A stretch of 64,000 nt of DNA from Emiliania huxleyi CCMP1516 (Eukaryota; Haptophyta; Isochrysidales; Noelaerhabdaceae). The stretch lies in the NCBI RefSeq assembly GCF_000372725.1, contig NW_005198900.1:113074-177073 (forward strand). Direction: 5' to 3'. Made by a program: the position numbers and the translations under genes. The notes under the pieces were generated by a model. The model worked only from the letters and a program-made list of their open reading frames with translations, was not told where the DNA came from and made no database searches. Below are positions 31,077-41,934 of the stretch, one piece after another; positions within the stretch are counted from its first letter, which is position 1; every line of letters starts with the position of its first letter.

Positions 31077-32640
31077 ATGGCGTCCCCCGCACAGCAGCCA
31101 GCCGCGTTCGTCAAGCGCCCGGCGCAGCACGGCGCCGCGGACTTCGTGTCGTGGACGTGGGAGATGGTCAACGCGGGCCACGAGCACATCGGCTGGTCGC
31201 CCGACGGCACGACGATCGTCGTCACCAACCCGGAGCGGCTGGCGTCGCACGTCCTGCCCACCTACTTCCGCCGCTCACAGTACAGCTCCTGGGTGCGCGT
31301 GCTCAACGCGTACGGCTTCAAAAAGGCGTGCGCCGCTCACCACGCGCTTGCTGCTCTCAGTATGATGATGATATCCTCACCGCCCCGCCACCGGGGCGTG
31401 CACTTGGAAGGGCGCGGGGCTGTTGCTTTGGACGCCCACCCACCGTGCCTTAGGTTGGCACCGGTGCGTGGAGCCATCCCTGCTTCGTGCGCGGGCGGCC
31501 TGACTTGCTCAAGGAGATCTCCCGCAAGGCGACGGGGCGGAGTGGCCGCGCGAGCAGCAGCGCAGCGCCTGCCGCCGGCGAGTCGCGCCTGGCGCTGGCG
31601 TCCTATAATATGATGACCACATGAACATCGTCTTGTATGAATCAGGCGAGTCGCGCCTGGCGCTGGCGTCCGCGCCGAAGACCGCCTCACTGCAAGCGAT
31701 GCTCGCGGAGGAGCGTGCCGCCTCGGGGTCCTGCTGACTGCAAAGATGTTTGTGACGAGTTCGTGTTTTCATTCCGTAGGAGCGTGCCCGCCTTTGGGGC
31801 CTAGCCCAGGAGGTGCAGCGCCTCGAGCGGGAGATCGACGAGGCGCAGCGCGAGGAGTTCCGGCAGCGCTTCGACACGGTGCGCGTGACGCAGCTGATGC
31901 TGACGATGCTGCCGCTCGACCAAGCGGCCGCCATCCAAGCCTCCCTGCTCCAGCCCGCCTCGCTGCCCGCCGCCACCCTCCCCGACGGCACCCCGATCAC
32001 CGGGCCAGCCGGCGGAGGGATCACCGCCGGCGGAGGCGGCGGCGGCGCGGGCGGCTCGAGCCTCGAGCCTCTTCGGCCTTCGAGGGTCTCTTCGCGCACG
32101 CCCTCGCGGCCCGCATCGCCCGGCCGGTCAACCATCTCGACCCGCTCCGACGGGGTCGGCCCGCTGCGAAACAACCTCGAGTCGCTCCTCTCGATGACGT
32201 CCCGCAGCGGCGCCGCCGGAGAGCCCCGCGCGCCGTGGCAGTCTCACATCGGCCTGCTGCGCGACGGTCTGGCGAGGCCCGAGAAGCGCGCGCGGGGCGC
32301 CGACGCGTCCGCACTCCTTCTGCCCTCCGCCGCCGCCGCCGCCGGAGTCGGTGCCGCCGGGCTTGGAGGCGGCGGAGGAGGGCCGGTCGGAGGTGGTGCG
32401 AGTTGCGGCGCCTCCTCCTCCCTCCCGCCGCTCTCGCTCTCGCGGCAGCGGTCGCTCGAGCGGTCGGGCACTCCCGCTGACGCGCAGGGGTGGGGCGGGC
32501 AGCCCGGGGCGCCGAAGCGCGCCGAGCTCGAGCACGCGGTCAACACCTACTTCTCCTCTCTCGCGACAGTCGCAGATCACGCGCTCGACGCTTTGCCGCC
32601 GCTTCGTGCCAGCGGGCCCCCGGCAGCGCAACCCGAGTAG
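31077..32640 (+). CDS. Heat-shock factor family transcription factor
   Basis: Exons 31077-31325, 31454-31577, 31646-31710 and 31780-32640 join in frame (432 residues). The HSF DNA-binding domain is clear: FVSWTWEMVN, HIGWSPDGTTIVVTN, LPTYFRRSQYSSWVRVLNAYGFKK, then across the first intron GAWSHPCFVRGRPDLLKEI. A coiled coil for oligomerisation follows (LAQEVQRLEREIDEAQREEF), then Ser/Gly/Pro-rich sequence. It would bind heat-shock elements in the nucleus. Donors are GC (31326), GC (31578) and apparently GA (31711). Two of the three introns start with a duplicate of the next exon. The start ATG at 31077 leaves a short N-terminus; an acceptor-like tccag at 31045-31050 allows a 5' UTR intron. Confidence 0.9.
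31578..31645 (+). mobile_element. Introner in HSF gene with perfect 26-bp target duplication, GC donor, 68 bp
   Basis: Bases 31578-31603 (gcgagtcgcgcctggcgctg, then gcgtcc) are repeated exactly at 31646-31671. Between them lie 42 bp starting tataatatgatgaccacatg and ending tgtatgaatcag. The shared G at 31577/31645 makes the match 27 bp. Splicing GC to AG removes one copy plus the insert. The core differs from the TGTGAACGG family. The exact duplication suggests a young event. Confidence 0.9.
31711..31779 (+). mobile_element. Introner-like intron in HSF gene, apparent GA donor, 69 bp
   Basis: Begins gagcgtgccgcctcggggtc; the next exon begins gagcgtgcccgcctttgggg. The acceptor is cattccgtag. 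GA-AG splicing restores LAEERARLWGLAQEV in frame. A GC donor at 31721 would also keep the frame but adds three residues. Confidence 0.65.
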
Positions 32641-33338
32641 AGGAGAGGAAATTAGTGGCGTCATGTGCATGTGCTTGCAAGCTGTTTGAACTCCGAGTAC
32701 GACGGGCGCGGCCCTCGACGCGGGTTTGTGTACTGAGTCTTGCGATCGCGGCGGGAGGGGATGCGACAAGTGTGCGCGATCGTGCGTGAGCGCAGAGAGT
32801 GACACGCCGCAGAGCTCTGTCCTGAAGAGTGAACTGTGAGCTGTGGCCCGCAGGCATATGCGTTATTCCCGAGGGAGAGTCCATTGAGGGTGCTTTTGAG
32901 GTGTACCTATATCGCGATTTTTTTCGAGGTCAGACCCATTCATGCCTGCACCCTGGTACCACTCTGTGGCACACCGGTCCGTCCGAGGAGCGAGGTCGGG
33001 TAACCGTCGCCGTGCTAAAAATGCGAAATTTTCTTCGCGGGGCTCTGCCCCGCACCCCGCTGGGGCTGCCAGCCTCAGACCCCAGGCTGGGGCTCCGCCC
33101 CAGACCCCGAGTTGGGCGCTGCTGTCGGCGGCCAGAGGCCGAGTTACGGCTGGCGCAGGCAAAAGGTCGCTCGCTGCCATCGTCTGAGCTCGAAAAAAAT
33201 CGCGATCTATCCGATCGTGCTAGGCTTAGGGTCGCGGGTGAAACGTATTCGTATAAGAAGCAAGTCGCCGCAAGCGGCGCGCGGGGCGGCCCAAGAGCCA
33301 AGAGAGCCAAGTCCGACCAAGCACCATGCTCTAGTAGT
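32641..33338. other. Intergenic with GC-rich palindromic repeat
   Basis: No gene is recognised. A cluster of palindromes lies at 33022-33113: cgcggggctctgccccgc, then ccaggctggggctccgcccc. A related one is at 41045-41100 (cgcggggctccgccccgcac, accccgccagggctcacg). These look like a short dispersed hairpin repeat. Confidence 0.55.
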
Positions 33339-34388
33339 CTAGACGCGACGCGCGAGGCAATCGGCGGAACACGAACTCCCTTCAGTTTTTCGCTCACGCG
33401 GTTGCGCGGCCACGCAGCACCTGGTCCAGACGCTGCTCTGCTCCGCGGCCCTCCGCCGAGCGGCCAGCTCCTCCCTCTCGGCCTGGTCGGCGACGAGCTC
33501 GATCGCCTCGTCGTAGTTGCCTCGCGCCGTGTGGTACTGGAGCCACTGCAGCCTCCGCGGCTCGTACACGGCGAACATGGCCTCCCTGATGCCCCGCTCC
33601 TCCTCTTCCGACACGGCGAGCAGCAGCGCGTTCTGGAAGAGCTCCGCCTTGAGGAAGTAGCTCAGCCACTCGGCCCGCGCCGCCTCGAGCTCCGCCTCGG
33701 TCGGCTCGCCGCCACCCGCCTCCCCGCCTCCCGCCCGCGGAGCGGCGACGTTTCGCTCCGTGTCGTCCACGTCGGTCCGCGAGGTGAGGTCGCCACCGCT
33801 CGTCTGCGCGCCGTCGTCCATGGACAGCTTTGGCACTCGATAGGCCGATTCGGACCAGTGCTCGCGCCCGGACGTCTTGGGCGCGGCACCGCGAGCAGAC
33901 TTTAGGGCAGTGGCGTCAGACGTCTTTGGAGCGACCCTCGATCCCGACTTGGCGAGGACCAGCCGCGGCCTGGATGAGGGTTTTCGGGAGCCCTTGTCCA
34001 GCCGAGCAGCGAGCGATGCGTCTCTCCACCTGAGCAGCGCCGCATCCAGAGCCGTCTCGCTGACCGCCGATGCCCACAGCGTCCGCCACTTTTCCGAATC
34101 GGGGCCGAGAGCCACTCGCAACGGATGCTGCTTGCCGCTCACTTGGATCACGACGGTCCCGGGCTCGGGCTCGCTCATCGCCGTGCAAGTTTTCAGGTCA
34201 ACCTTTCCGGTTGGAGCAAAGATGGAGCCAATCATCCGGCCGTAAGACACCACGGCGCCTTCCGAGACGAAGAAGCGCCGCTCCGAGGTCGCCTCGCCGC
34301 CCTTGTGAGACTTTAGGAGCCAACCGGAGTGGGAGGCGGCGTTCATCGGAAGAGGCCGCCCTGGGGCTACTCCTTGTCCCGCGTCCAT
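33339..34388 (-). CDS. PH-domain protein
   Basis: A single exon of 349 residues. Residues of about 20-120 form a pleckstrin-homology domain: SGWLLKSHKGGEATSERRFF, VVSYGRMIGSIFAPTGKVDL, then TVVIQVSGKQHPLRVALG and the closing helix SEKWRTLWASAV with its conserved Trp. The C-terminal half is Ala/Glu/Arg-rich and helical (EAARAEWLSYFLKAELFQNA, EERGIREAMFAVYEPRRLQW) and is not recognised. PH domains bind phosphoinositides or proteins at membranes. The start ATG at 34388 lies only 21 bp from the end of a TIR element, so the promoter may lie within or have been moved by that insertion. Confidence 0.75.
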   Translation of the reverse strand: MDAGQGVAPGRPLPMNAASHSGWLLKSHKGGEATSERRFFVSEGAVVSYGRMIGSIFAPTGKVDLKTCTAMSEPEPGTVVIQVSGKQHPLRVALGPDSEKWRTLWASAVSETALDAALLRWRDASLAARLDKGSRKPSSRPRLVLAKSGSRVAPKTSDATALKSARGAAPKTSGREHWSESAYRVPKLSMDDGAQTSGGDLTSRTDVDDTERNVAAPRAGGGEAGGGEPTEAELEAARAEWLSYFLKAELFQNALLLAVSEEEERGIREAMFAVYEPRRLQWLQYHTARGNYDEAIELVADQAEREELAARRRAAEQSSVWTRCCVAAQPRERKTEGSSCSADCLARRV

Positions 34389-34408
34389 CTTTCACAGCCT
34401 TGTTATTG

Positions 34409-35260
34409 ATGTGTTTATCACAGTAGCCCGAGGGAGGGGGGGGGGGGCGGGCCTCACCCAGGGCTCACCGGGGCCCGGCCGTCCCCGCCCCCTCCCTCAC
34501 CTGCCCCACCCCGGGGCCTCACTCGCGATGCGCCGTCCCGGGGGGGTAGCTCGCTGCCCGACCCCAGGGCACCCCACACGGCGCTTACGGGCGGGCCACG
34601 CGCACGCGGCCCCGTACGCCTACCGCGCGCCCCCGGCCCACCAGCGCCACGCCCCGAGGCGAGGGAGAGCGGCCCGTGCGGCACCACCGCTCACACAGAA
34701 CAACACAAACTACAAATCAACTAAACGGGTGACCCCACTCTATTCTGCACACTCAGACAGTCCGCACTGCTCCAAACGCACATCTCTACCATCTACCGAT
34801 GCGGACGCAAAAAGCGCGCCTCGGCGAGACGGATCGCGTCACTTTGCCTGGGCCTGCTGGAATCGCCGCACGCCAGCCTGGACAGCGGCTCGCGAGAGGT
34901 CCTCCTTGTCGCCGTCCTCATAGGTGACATGGTAATATCCCGTCTCCGGGTCGTAAGAGACGATATCTCCGAGACCACAAATCCCGCCTAAAAATTTGAA
35001 AAAGCAAACCCACGCTCCGTACGAAAGTACGAAAGAGCTGAATGGGCGGGTCGGATGCCGGGGGGCGGGGTGGGGGGGGCCAGGGGGGGGGGGGGGCACC
35101 CGGGGCGCCTCACTCTGAGGAGCTCCGCCCCGCCCCTGCCCCTCACTGCCCCGGGGGTGGGGCCTCACCCGCAGCCGGCGCGTCCCGGGGTGGGGTCTCG
35201 GGGTGAGTCCCGGGTGAGGCCCGCCCCCCCCCCTCCCTCGGGCTACTGTGATAAACACAT
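34409..35260. mobile_element. TIR element of about 850 bp with 50-bp terminal inverted repeats
   Basis: The left end atgtgtttatcacagtagcc, continuing to a G-run and cgggcctcaccc, recurs as the exact reverse complement at the right end apart from one G in the run. Inside are GC-rich satellites and a minus-strand segment with a Tudor-like word. If the termini start at TGTGTTTATC, the flanks both read tga, a possible 3-bp target duplication. No transposase is visible, so it is non-autonomous. It sits at the break of the inverted duplication, 21 bp upstream of the PH gene. Confidence 0.8.
34839..34985 (-). pseudogene. Captured Tudor-like gene fragment inside the TIR element
   Basis: The minus-strand frame encodes GDIVSYDPETGYYHVTYEDG followed by DKEDLSRAAVQAGVRRFQQ, a pattern seen in Tudor-like domains of plant and algal chromatin proteins. 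There is no start codon or complete domain, and it lies within TIRs, so it is probably a captured exon fragment (Pack-type element). Confidence 0.5.
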
Positions 35261-35261
35261 G

Positions 35262-36240
35262 AGGAGCTCGCCCGGCGTGTGCGGCTGAAGCGCGACCGAC
35301 TGGCGGCCAGCATCGCTGCTGGCGGCGGCCGCCGCCGGGGCGGAGGTGCTGCAGGGGCTGCAGCGCCGCCTCCCTTCTTCTTCTTCGACGCCGACTCGCA
35401 CTTGGACCGGATGCACTGCAGCAGGCTGCTCATGCGCGCAGCGACAGGAGAGAATTGCCGACGGGAGAGGGGAGAGGGAGAGGGAGGGCGGCGACGGCGA
35501 GCGGCGGCTTCCCGTCCAGAAAGGACTCGGCGAAAAGAATTTTACGCTGCAATAACGCACGGGCCCTCAGCGGAGCTGGGAAGAGGACCGCCGGCGGCGT
35601 GGCGTGGAGCGGTTGTGCATCCCTCCGGGGGCCCCTCTGCGCCGGGGAGGCGTTGTTGGAGGCTAGGACGCAAGCGTCCGTCGCCCTTTTCAAACTCGGG
35701 GCCCACTCCGCTACGTACGCTCCGACCAGAATTTGGAGGGCCTAAAAGTTTAAGGTGTTGCTGCGCAAAAGGGGTCGGACACCGGGCGCAGCTCATGCTA
35801 AGAGCTAGAAGAGGAGATAGAGAGAACAACCACCCTGTCCCGTTATTGCGTACACCAACACCACAAAACGCTGTCTCTCTCCTGTCCTCACTCAGGGGGG
35901 TCACAACTACCAAGTCCCTCGACTAGCTGCCACAGGGCGCAGCTGCCACAGGGCGCAGCTGGAGACGCTCCCCCTCAATCGGCATCCACCCCCACCCGCT
36001 CCAGCCCCACTTCTGCTGCCGAGAGAGCTGAATCGACATTGCATCTTGGCGTGCTCCTGGAGCGCGGCTTTCTGCTTGGCGGGGCCACGAGCACGGCGGA
36101 GTCGGCGTCGTGGCGGCCACGAGCACGGCGGAGTCGGCGTCGTAGCGCGCATCGTTCCCGCTCATCGCCCATTCCTCCCACGTGACGTGTGTCGGCCGCG
36201 ATTCGATGTCGCCACCTTCATCGCCAACGAGGACTCCCTC
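35262..36240 (-). repeat. Left arm of a large inverted duplication (partner 37480-38283)
   Basis: The reverse complement of this arm matches 37480-38283 through long shared words (for example ctggcggccagcatcgctgc, gaggcgttgttggaggctag, gccaacgaggactccctcga), with indels. It contains a broken copy of the 5' end of the gene at 38111: MSSLLQCIRSKCESASKKKK is readable on the minus strand at about 35375-35433, cut off where the TIR element begins. It also contains HVTWEEWAMSGNDARYDAD at about 36125-36185 with an internal tandem duplication. Confidence 0.85.
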
Positions 36241-37479
36241 GACTGCAGGGGGGCTCCGGCGCGGGGAGGGACTCCGCCTGCTGCGCTGGCCGACTGCGCC
36301 CTCCTCCTCCATGGGCTCGATCCGATTCCGCAGCGGCGGTGCTGCGCGGGAGGCGGCCGCGCGCCGCGGGCACGTCAGCGGCTTCCCCTCAAGTCGCGCG
36401 AAAGCACGGATTTGGCGCACGTTCTGCTTTCAACTTTACGGATGTCTTGGCACCAGCTGAAGGCTTGCCCGGCGCACATCAGCAGTTCGTGCACGGTATT
36501 CGGATTTTGCTATTTGCTCGTGTGGGGGTATATTGCAGATTTGTCAATGGTACCGCGTCTGCGACGCGGGCGCCTTGTGCGAGCAGAGCCCTTAGGACAC
36601 CCTTTATTTATATCTTGCGCGGTAAATACTCTGCAATCAAAAACACAAACCCGGCCCCAAGACGCACAAGCTCAGACATCTTCACACAACGTCTTCACAG
36701 CCTTGTTATTGTCAACAGAGGGCAACTGCGAGTGTGGCGGCCGCGAGCTCGCCGGCCCAGGTCGACGATTTGAGAGAGAGAGATTTTCAATACCAAACAA
36801 CTCTAACACTCAGCTCACAGCTATTTCGCTATTCAAGCGCCAATTGCGAATTGGCTACTATGCTGCAGAATGTGTCAGCGGCCGCACACTCTCACTGCTC
36901 GGTACCCCCCCTGCACATCTAAAACCATCCGTGCAGCGGAATAGGGGGGGTCTGACCCCCCCCCCCCCCCCCCCCGGGGGGAGTCGGCCAAGATGTGCGC
37001 GGGGGGTACCGAGCAATGTGCGGCCGCTCCAGCGCTGTGTTCCCACCGCTGTGTTCCCGCCGACCGGTGCGCCGGTGCCGGTGCTCGAGTGATGGGTGAT
37101 GGGTGGGGCACTTTGGAGCACTTGGAGTGCAGTCATTAACCTCACATCCAGGGCCAGGGAGCTAAGAAGCGCACCCAGCGAGCCGGATGATCGGCATCGG
37201 GCTACGGGCTAGAGAGCCCTGACCCCTAGCTAGGGGGGGTGCGCATTCGCAGGGAAAGGGCCGTAAAGTAAACACGGGTCCCCGAGGGTTGGCTCTGCGC
37301 TCCGGGTTTCCCCTAGCAGGCTGAGCGGAACGCCCCCTCTACTACTCGGGGCTAGTAGACACCAGACACTGCACGACAACACACACATTTCCTCACTGAC
37401 ATCACCACTCGGAACCCCCCGCTCCGCGCACGGTCTCCTCACCCACTCCGAGGGGGGCCCTCCCTGGAGCCCCCCTGCA
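36241..37479. other. Spacer between inverted duplication arms, with a fold-back repeat
   Basis: No gene is recognised. A fold-back pair lies at about 36880-36920 (gcggccgcacactctcactg, ctcggtacccccc) and 36985-37030 (reverse complement), flanking a C-run of about 18 at 36957-36975. The word cttcacagccttgttattg at 36692-36710 also occurs next to two gene starts elsewhere. Confidence 0.6.
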
Positions 37480-38110
37480 GTCGAGGGAGTCCTCGTTGGC
37501 GATGAAGGTGGCGACATCGAATCGCGGCCGACACGTCACGTGGGAGGAATGGGCGATGAGCGGGAACGATGCGCGCTACGACGCCGACTCCGCCGTGCTC
37601 GTGGCCGCCAAGCAGAAAGCCGCGCTCCAGGAGCACGCCAAGATGCAATGGCTCGCTTGCTTCGATTCAGCTCTCTCGGCAGCAGAAGTGGGGCTGGAGC
37701 GGGTCGGGGTGGATGCCGATTGAGGGGGAGCGTCTCCAGCTGCGCCCTGTGTGTGTCCGACCCCTTTTGCGCAGCAACACCTTAAACTTCATGGCCCTCC
37801 AAATTCGGGTCGGAGCGAGCGTAGCGGAGTGGGCCCCGAGTTTGAAAAGGGCGACGGACGCTTGCGTCCTACCTAGCCTCCAACAACGCCTCCCCGGCGC
37901 AGAGGGGCCCCCGGAGGGATGCACAACCGCTCCACGCCACGCCGCTTGCGGCGGTCCTCTTCCCAGCTCCGCTGAGGGGCCGTGCGTTTTCTTTTCGCGG
38001 GTAAAATTCTTTCGCCGAGTCCTTTCTGGACGGGAAGCCGCCGCCGCCGTCGCCGCCCTCCCTCTCCCTCTCCCCTCTCCCGTCGGCAATTCTCTCCTGT
38101 CGCTGCGCGC
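37480..38110 (+). repeat. Right arm of the inverted duplication, 5' of the 38.1-kb gene
   Basis: Partner of 35262-36240. It carries an open stretch from about 37500 with HVTWEEWAMSGNDARYDADS and AVLVAAKQKAALQEHAKM that ends at 37723. Whether this is an expressed exon or an old fragment cannot be decided. The arm continues into exon 1 of the 38111 gene to about 38283. Confidence 0.8.
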
Positions 38111-38956
38111 ATGAGCAGCCTGCTGCAGTGCATCCGGTCCAAGTGCGAGTCGGCGTCGAAGAAGAAGAAGGGAGGCGGCGCTGCAGCCCCTGCAGCATCC
38201 GCCCCGGCGGCGGCCGCCGCCAGCAGCGATGCTGGCCGCCAGTCGGTCGCGCTTCAGCCGCACACGCCGGGCGAGCTGCCGCAGTCGGGCGAGTGCGGTG
38301 GCCTTCGGATGGTGGTGGGCTCCAAGGGGTTTGGCATGCTCAAGGGCTCCGAGAAGCAGTACGTGGGGGTCGCTGCGGTGCTGACTGCGCTGCTCAAGCC
38401 GGAGAGCGTGGCCGAGCCTCTGCGCAGCATTGCCCTCGCGAAGCGTGAGGATATTGAGAGCTTAGCGGAGCGGCATGCCCTCACCGAGGGCGCGAACAAG
38501 CTGCCCGAGGGCGAGGCGGCCAAGAAGCTGCTGATGCTGGTCGGGGTGCGCCCGAGATCACGCCCGGACCACACGCAAAATCACAAGAGACCACACACAC
38601 GTGAGATCGCCCAATAGCAGACGCGAGATCACCCGAGATCGCACGCCGCCTCGCCCACCAACTTGCTCCTCCCCTCTCACCAATCCCCGCCCCCTTCCCT
38701 ACCGCTGCCGTCGCAGCCTCCGATCGAGATTGCTGTGCTCGGAGCCATCGGAGGAAAGAGCTCGGCGCTCGCGCGCGCCAAGGCCATCCGCGAGTCGCGA
38801 ACCTCTAGGGCAGCGAAGCCGGCGGCGGCAGCCAAGCCAGACGCGGCGCGGGACAGCACTGCGTCCAAGCCGGACGCGGAGCGCGAGTCCGTCACCTCCG
38901 TGCCCGAGAGTATTGCCGAATCGGCCGGCGAGGAGGCTGCAGCAGCCGCAGCGTAA
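38111..38956 (+). CDS. Small protein of unknown function
   Basis: Exons 38111-38539 and 38717-38956 join in frame (222 residues) over a GT-AG intron of 177 bp. The N-terminus is MSSLLQCIRSKCESASKKKK, then an Ala-rich stretch. The middle reads GLRMVVGSKGFGMLKGSEKQ, then a helical region. The second exon starts PPIEIAVLGAIGGKSSALAR and ends in an Ala/Glu/Ser-rich acidic tail. A broken inverted copy of its 5' end lies at 35.3 kb; because only this copy is open throughout, it is the functional one. I do not recognise the family. Confidence 0.6.
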
Positions 38957-41737
38957 TGCACACGCACCCTGGATCGCCATCGCGGCCTGCCGCCCCTGCT
39001 CGTCTCGACACGGGTGTGTCGAGTGCTGCCTCTTATTGCGTGCCGGCTCTGGGCTCGCGTGCACTGTTTTCCCGCCATGCGTGAGAGGATCTCGTGCGGA
39101 GTCTGGTGTCTGCGCCAGGTCTGCGCGCGCGTCTGCGGCGCTCCCCCGGCGAGTACACACGAGTCACTACACAGGGTGAGCTCACAAAAAATCGCATGCG
39201 ACTTCCGTTATATCATGCGTGATGCGAGGCCCGACCCCGAGGCGCGGCCCCCCCCACGCCCCACAGGTGGAAGTAGCCAGGAGGGGAGACTTGATGTTGA
39301 TCAGCGGGAAGAACATGCTGAACTGCTCGACCTTCAGCAGTTGGAAGCAGCGGCAGAAGCAGTAGTTGTAATTTAAGAAGTTGGTCCGCCCGGGCGGCTT
39401 GCAGGCCTCAAAGGGCTCTTGCAGGCGGTATGTGTGGTAAGCTCGGGCAAAGGCTTTTGCCGACGATTTCGTTTTTACTCTTCTTGCGCTTCCGCCGAAC
39501 TAACCAACCATATACCGAAATGGTCTCGTCGCAGGCTGCAGCTGGAGCAAACGCTATCCGCCGAATCATTTGCTCTTCTGAAGAAGGCAGTAGCGAGCTG
39601 TGACAGTCCCATCATGGATTACATAGCCGTCAAAGCAGGCGGCAACCGGCATCGATTTCGCACGACGAACGCTCGGAATATCCTAGGGAACGACCAACGT
39701 TGCCAGGTGACTCTCCCAGCGATTATGCTCGAGGCGGAAGGCAATGACATCGAGGCCGCGGCCGCTCCCGCGGCTGCAGCCGCACCGGCTGCCTAGCCCG
39801 CTAGCCGGCCCTGCGGCCGCAGGCCCGAGCGTCCAATGCGACGACGGCCGCAGTTGCCGCCCTCCTCGCCCAGCGCATTGCTCTTACGGTTAGTGGTGCG
39901 CTCGCCTCCCTCCTGCGCGACGCTCATTCGGGCGCGTTGTCTGTCTCGGCGCGCGCGCAGCGCGAGAAGAGGTGTGAAGAGGGGGGTCGTGTCCGGTGTG
40001 AAGGGTAACCCACGTGTGAAGGGTATCAACCTATCCTCTAGGGGCCCAATGCGGGTCCTCTCAAGAGGGTATCAGGGTATAGCCCTGGGGTATGATCTGG
40101 GGTACAATGATACTATAAGCTAAAAGTACCAAGCTGAAGTACCGAATCTAGGCGCCTGCGCGACCGCCGGACGAGGTCGACGCGGGAAGATTGGACCGCG
40201 AGGTGAGTGGGTAAAAAGTGTGACGGGTGACAACGTCGCCCCCCCCCCCTTGAGCCTTGTGAAGGCAGATTAATCATCTCTCATGCCGGCACACGGCGTG
40301 AAAAAAACTTGCGACCAAGTCCAGGGTGACGCTCATGTCTCATGTGTGGCAGTCTCGCTCCCAAAAGGTGCACAGCGTCAGCGACAGAGTGAAATCCTAA
40401 AAAAGAGAAAAATATTGTCTCGGTATACACTGATGGTCCACCGGAAAACTCAACGGACTTGAGCTTGGGGCCGGGCCCCCAGCACAGCCCTATGATTTCC
40501 GTTGGTGGACCACCGCGCGTTCCCGATTTTGTCCCCCGGACCGCCCGTCCGGCACCGCGCCGGGACGCACGCCGGCGAAGCACCATCAAGCTGCTGTACG
40601 GCCCCGGCATCGCCTCTCCTGGGCTTAGCTAGACTGAGAGATATTGTGCACATGGTCAGTCTCTCCAATACACTCACTGACACTTTACCTTCCAGAGCTT
40701 GTCCCGGTCCGCCACGGCCATCCTTGGCCTCCGGAGGGCCCCCGGCCGCGGCGCGGTGCGGCGGCGTCACAAATCCGACCACAGAGCACCGGGACGCGGT
40801 CGGGCGATCTGAGGCCCAACTAGGCGTATGCATTGCCCATCCAGGGCTATCACCTGGACCAATCAACAGGCGCCTGCGGCGCCGAGTTCAGGAGCTGCTG
40901 CTCGCCAACCTGTTCACACTTTCGTAGCTACGGCACAGTACAACCCGCTCTGCTGAATGAGAGCAAGTGAGTACTGCATCTGAGTCACTGTGATTTGTCG
41001 TAATTTTTAGCTAAAAAAAGATGACATCCCATAGGGAACCCCAAATTCTCGTCGCGGGGCTCCGCCCCGCACCCCGCCAGGGCTCACGCCCTGGACCCAC
41101 TTTTCACCACAGCAGCTGTTTCTGGTTCACCTTTTGGGAGCGAGACTGGTGGGGACGACTGGGGTGGCTGCCACGATTTTCTGGATCGATGGCCGCGCGC
41201 CCAGCACCGGATTGCCATCGCGCATCGGCAGGGCCAGGGGGGCGGGCGGGCAGCGGCGCAGTAGCGCAGAGCGAGAACCAGATGATGTCTGATGTGTGGT
41301 GGGAGTGTGTGACTGGTCGCGTCAGCCCTTTGTGGAGCACACTATCACTCGTCAGGTCATGCCTGACACGCCCATACTCACACATGAAGTACAGCGATCG
41401 CCATCTCGCTGTGGCCTCTCCGCAAGGCCCGAACTCAACGGCGCGGGCTCTCTCGGCTACGGGACACCGGCCCCAGCTTTTCGGCTGAGGGCTGACAAGC
41501 TGCCGAGCCCAAATCACTGTGAGAGTCGTGATTTCTTGTTGGTTTTCAAAATCTCTCTCACACATTCCGACAACCGGGAGATCCTGCAAGGCGCAAGAGA
41601 GAATGCCAGTGCGCTAGCCTGGATGTGAGGCTGCATGGAGTCTCCGGTTCTGTCAACGCAGACGCCCATATACACAAACACACACACACACCTCGGTCGG
41701 GGCAGCCCTATCGGGGGCTGTCACAGGTGTTATTTTC
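38957..41737. other. Intergenic, no convincing gene
   Basis: Contains an open plus-strand stretch at 39419-39796 (Ala-rich end) with no recognisable motif, a palindromic GC repeat at 41045-41100 related to the one at 33.0 kb, and small ORFs on both strands. It may hold exons of unrecognised genes. Confidence 0.4.
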
Positions 41738-41830
41738 TTGGTGAGCCGGTGTGTGTGCCAGTCCGCGCCAGTTCGCGCCCTTGTCGTGCCGATTGTTTTA
41801 GAATTCTTTTCTTGCTGCCTGATTTCGGTT
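41738..41830. repeat. Repeat end shared with 59.07 kb, directly upstream of TAF7
   Basis: The words ggtgagccggtgtgtgtgcc, agtccgcgccagttcgcgcc, cttgtcgtgcc and ttagaattctttt recur at 59068-59160 just downstream of the transposon-like ORF. This is probably a solo 3' end of the same element, now in the TAF7 5' flank. Confidence 0.75.
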
Positions 41831-41934
41831 CAGGTGTCGAGCCAGATCCGTGCTGTTGCTCCGGCAAACGAACGACCCAAGGTAAGGCCTACGGCATCAG
41901 AAGGGGCCAAGAGGAGTCCAGTCTGAGCGCCGCG

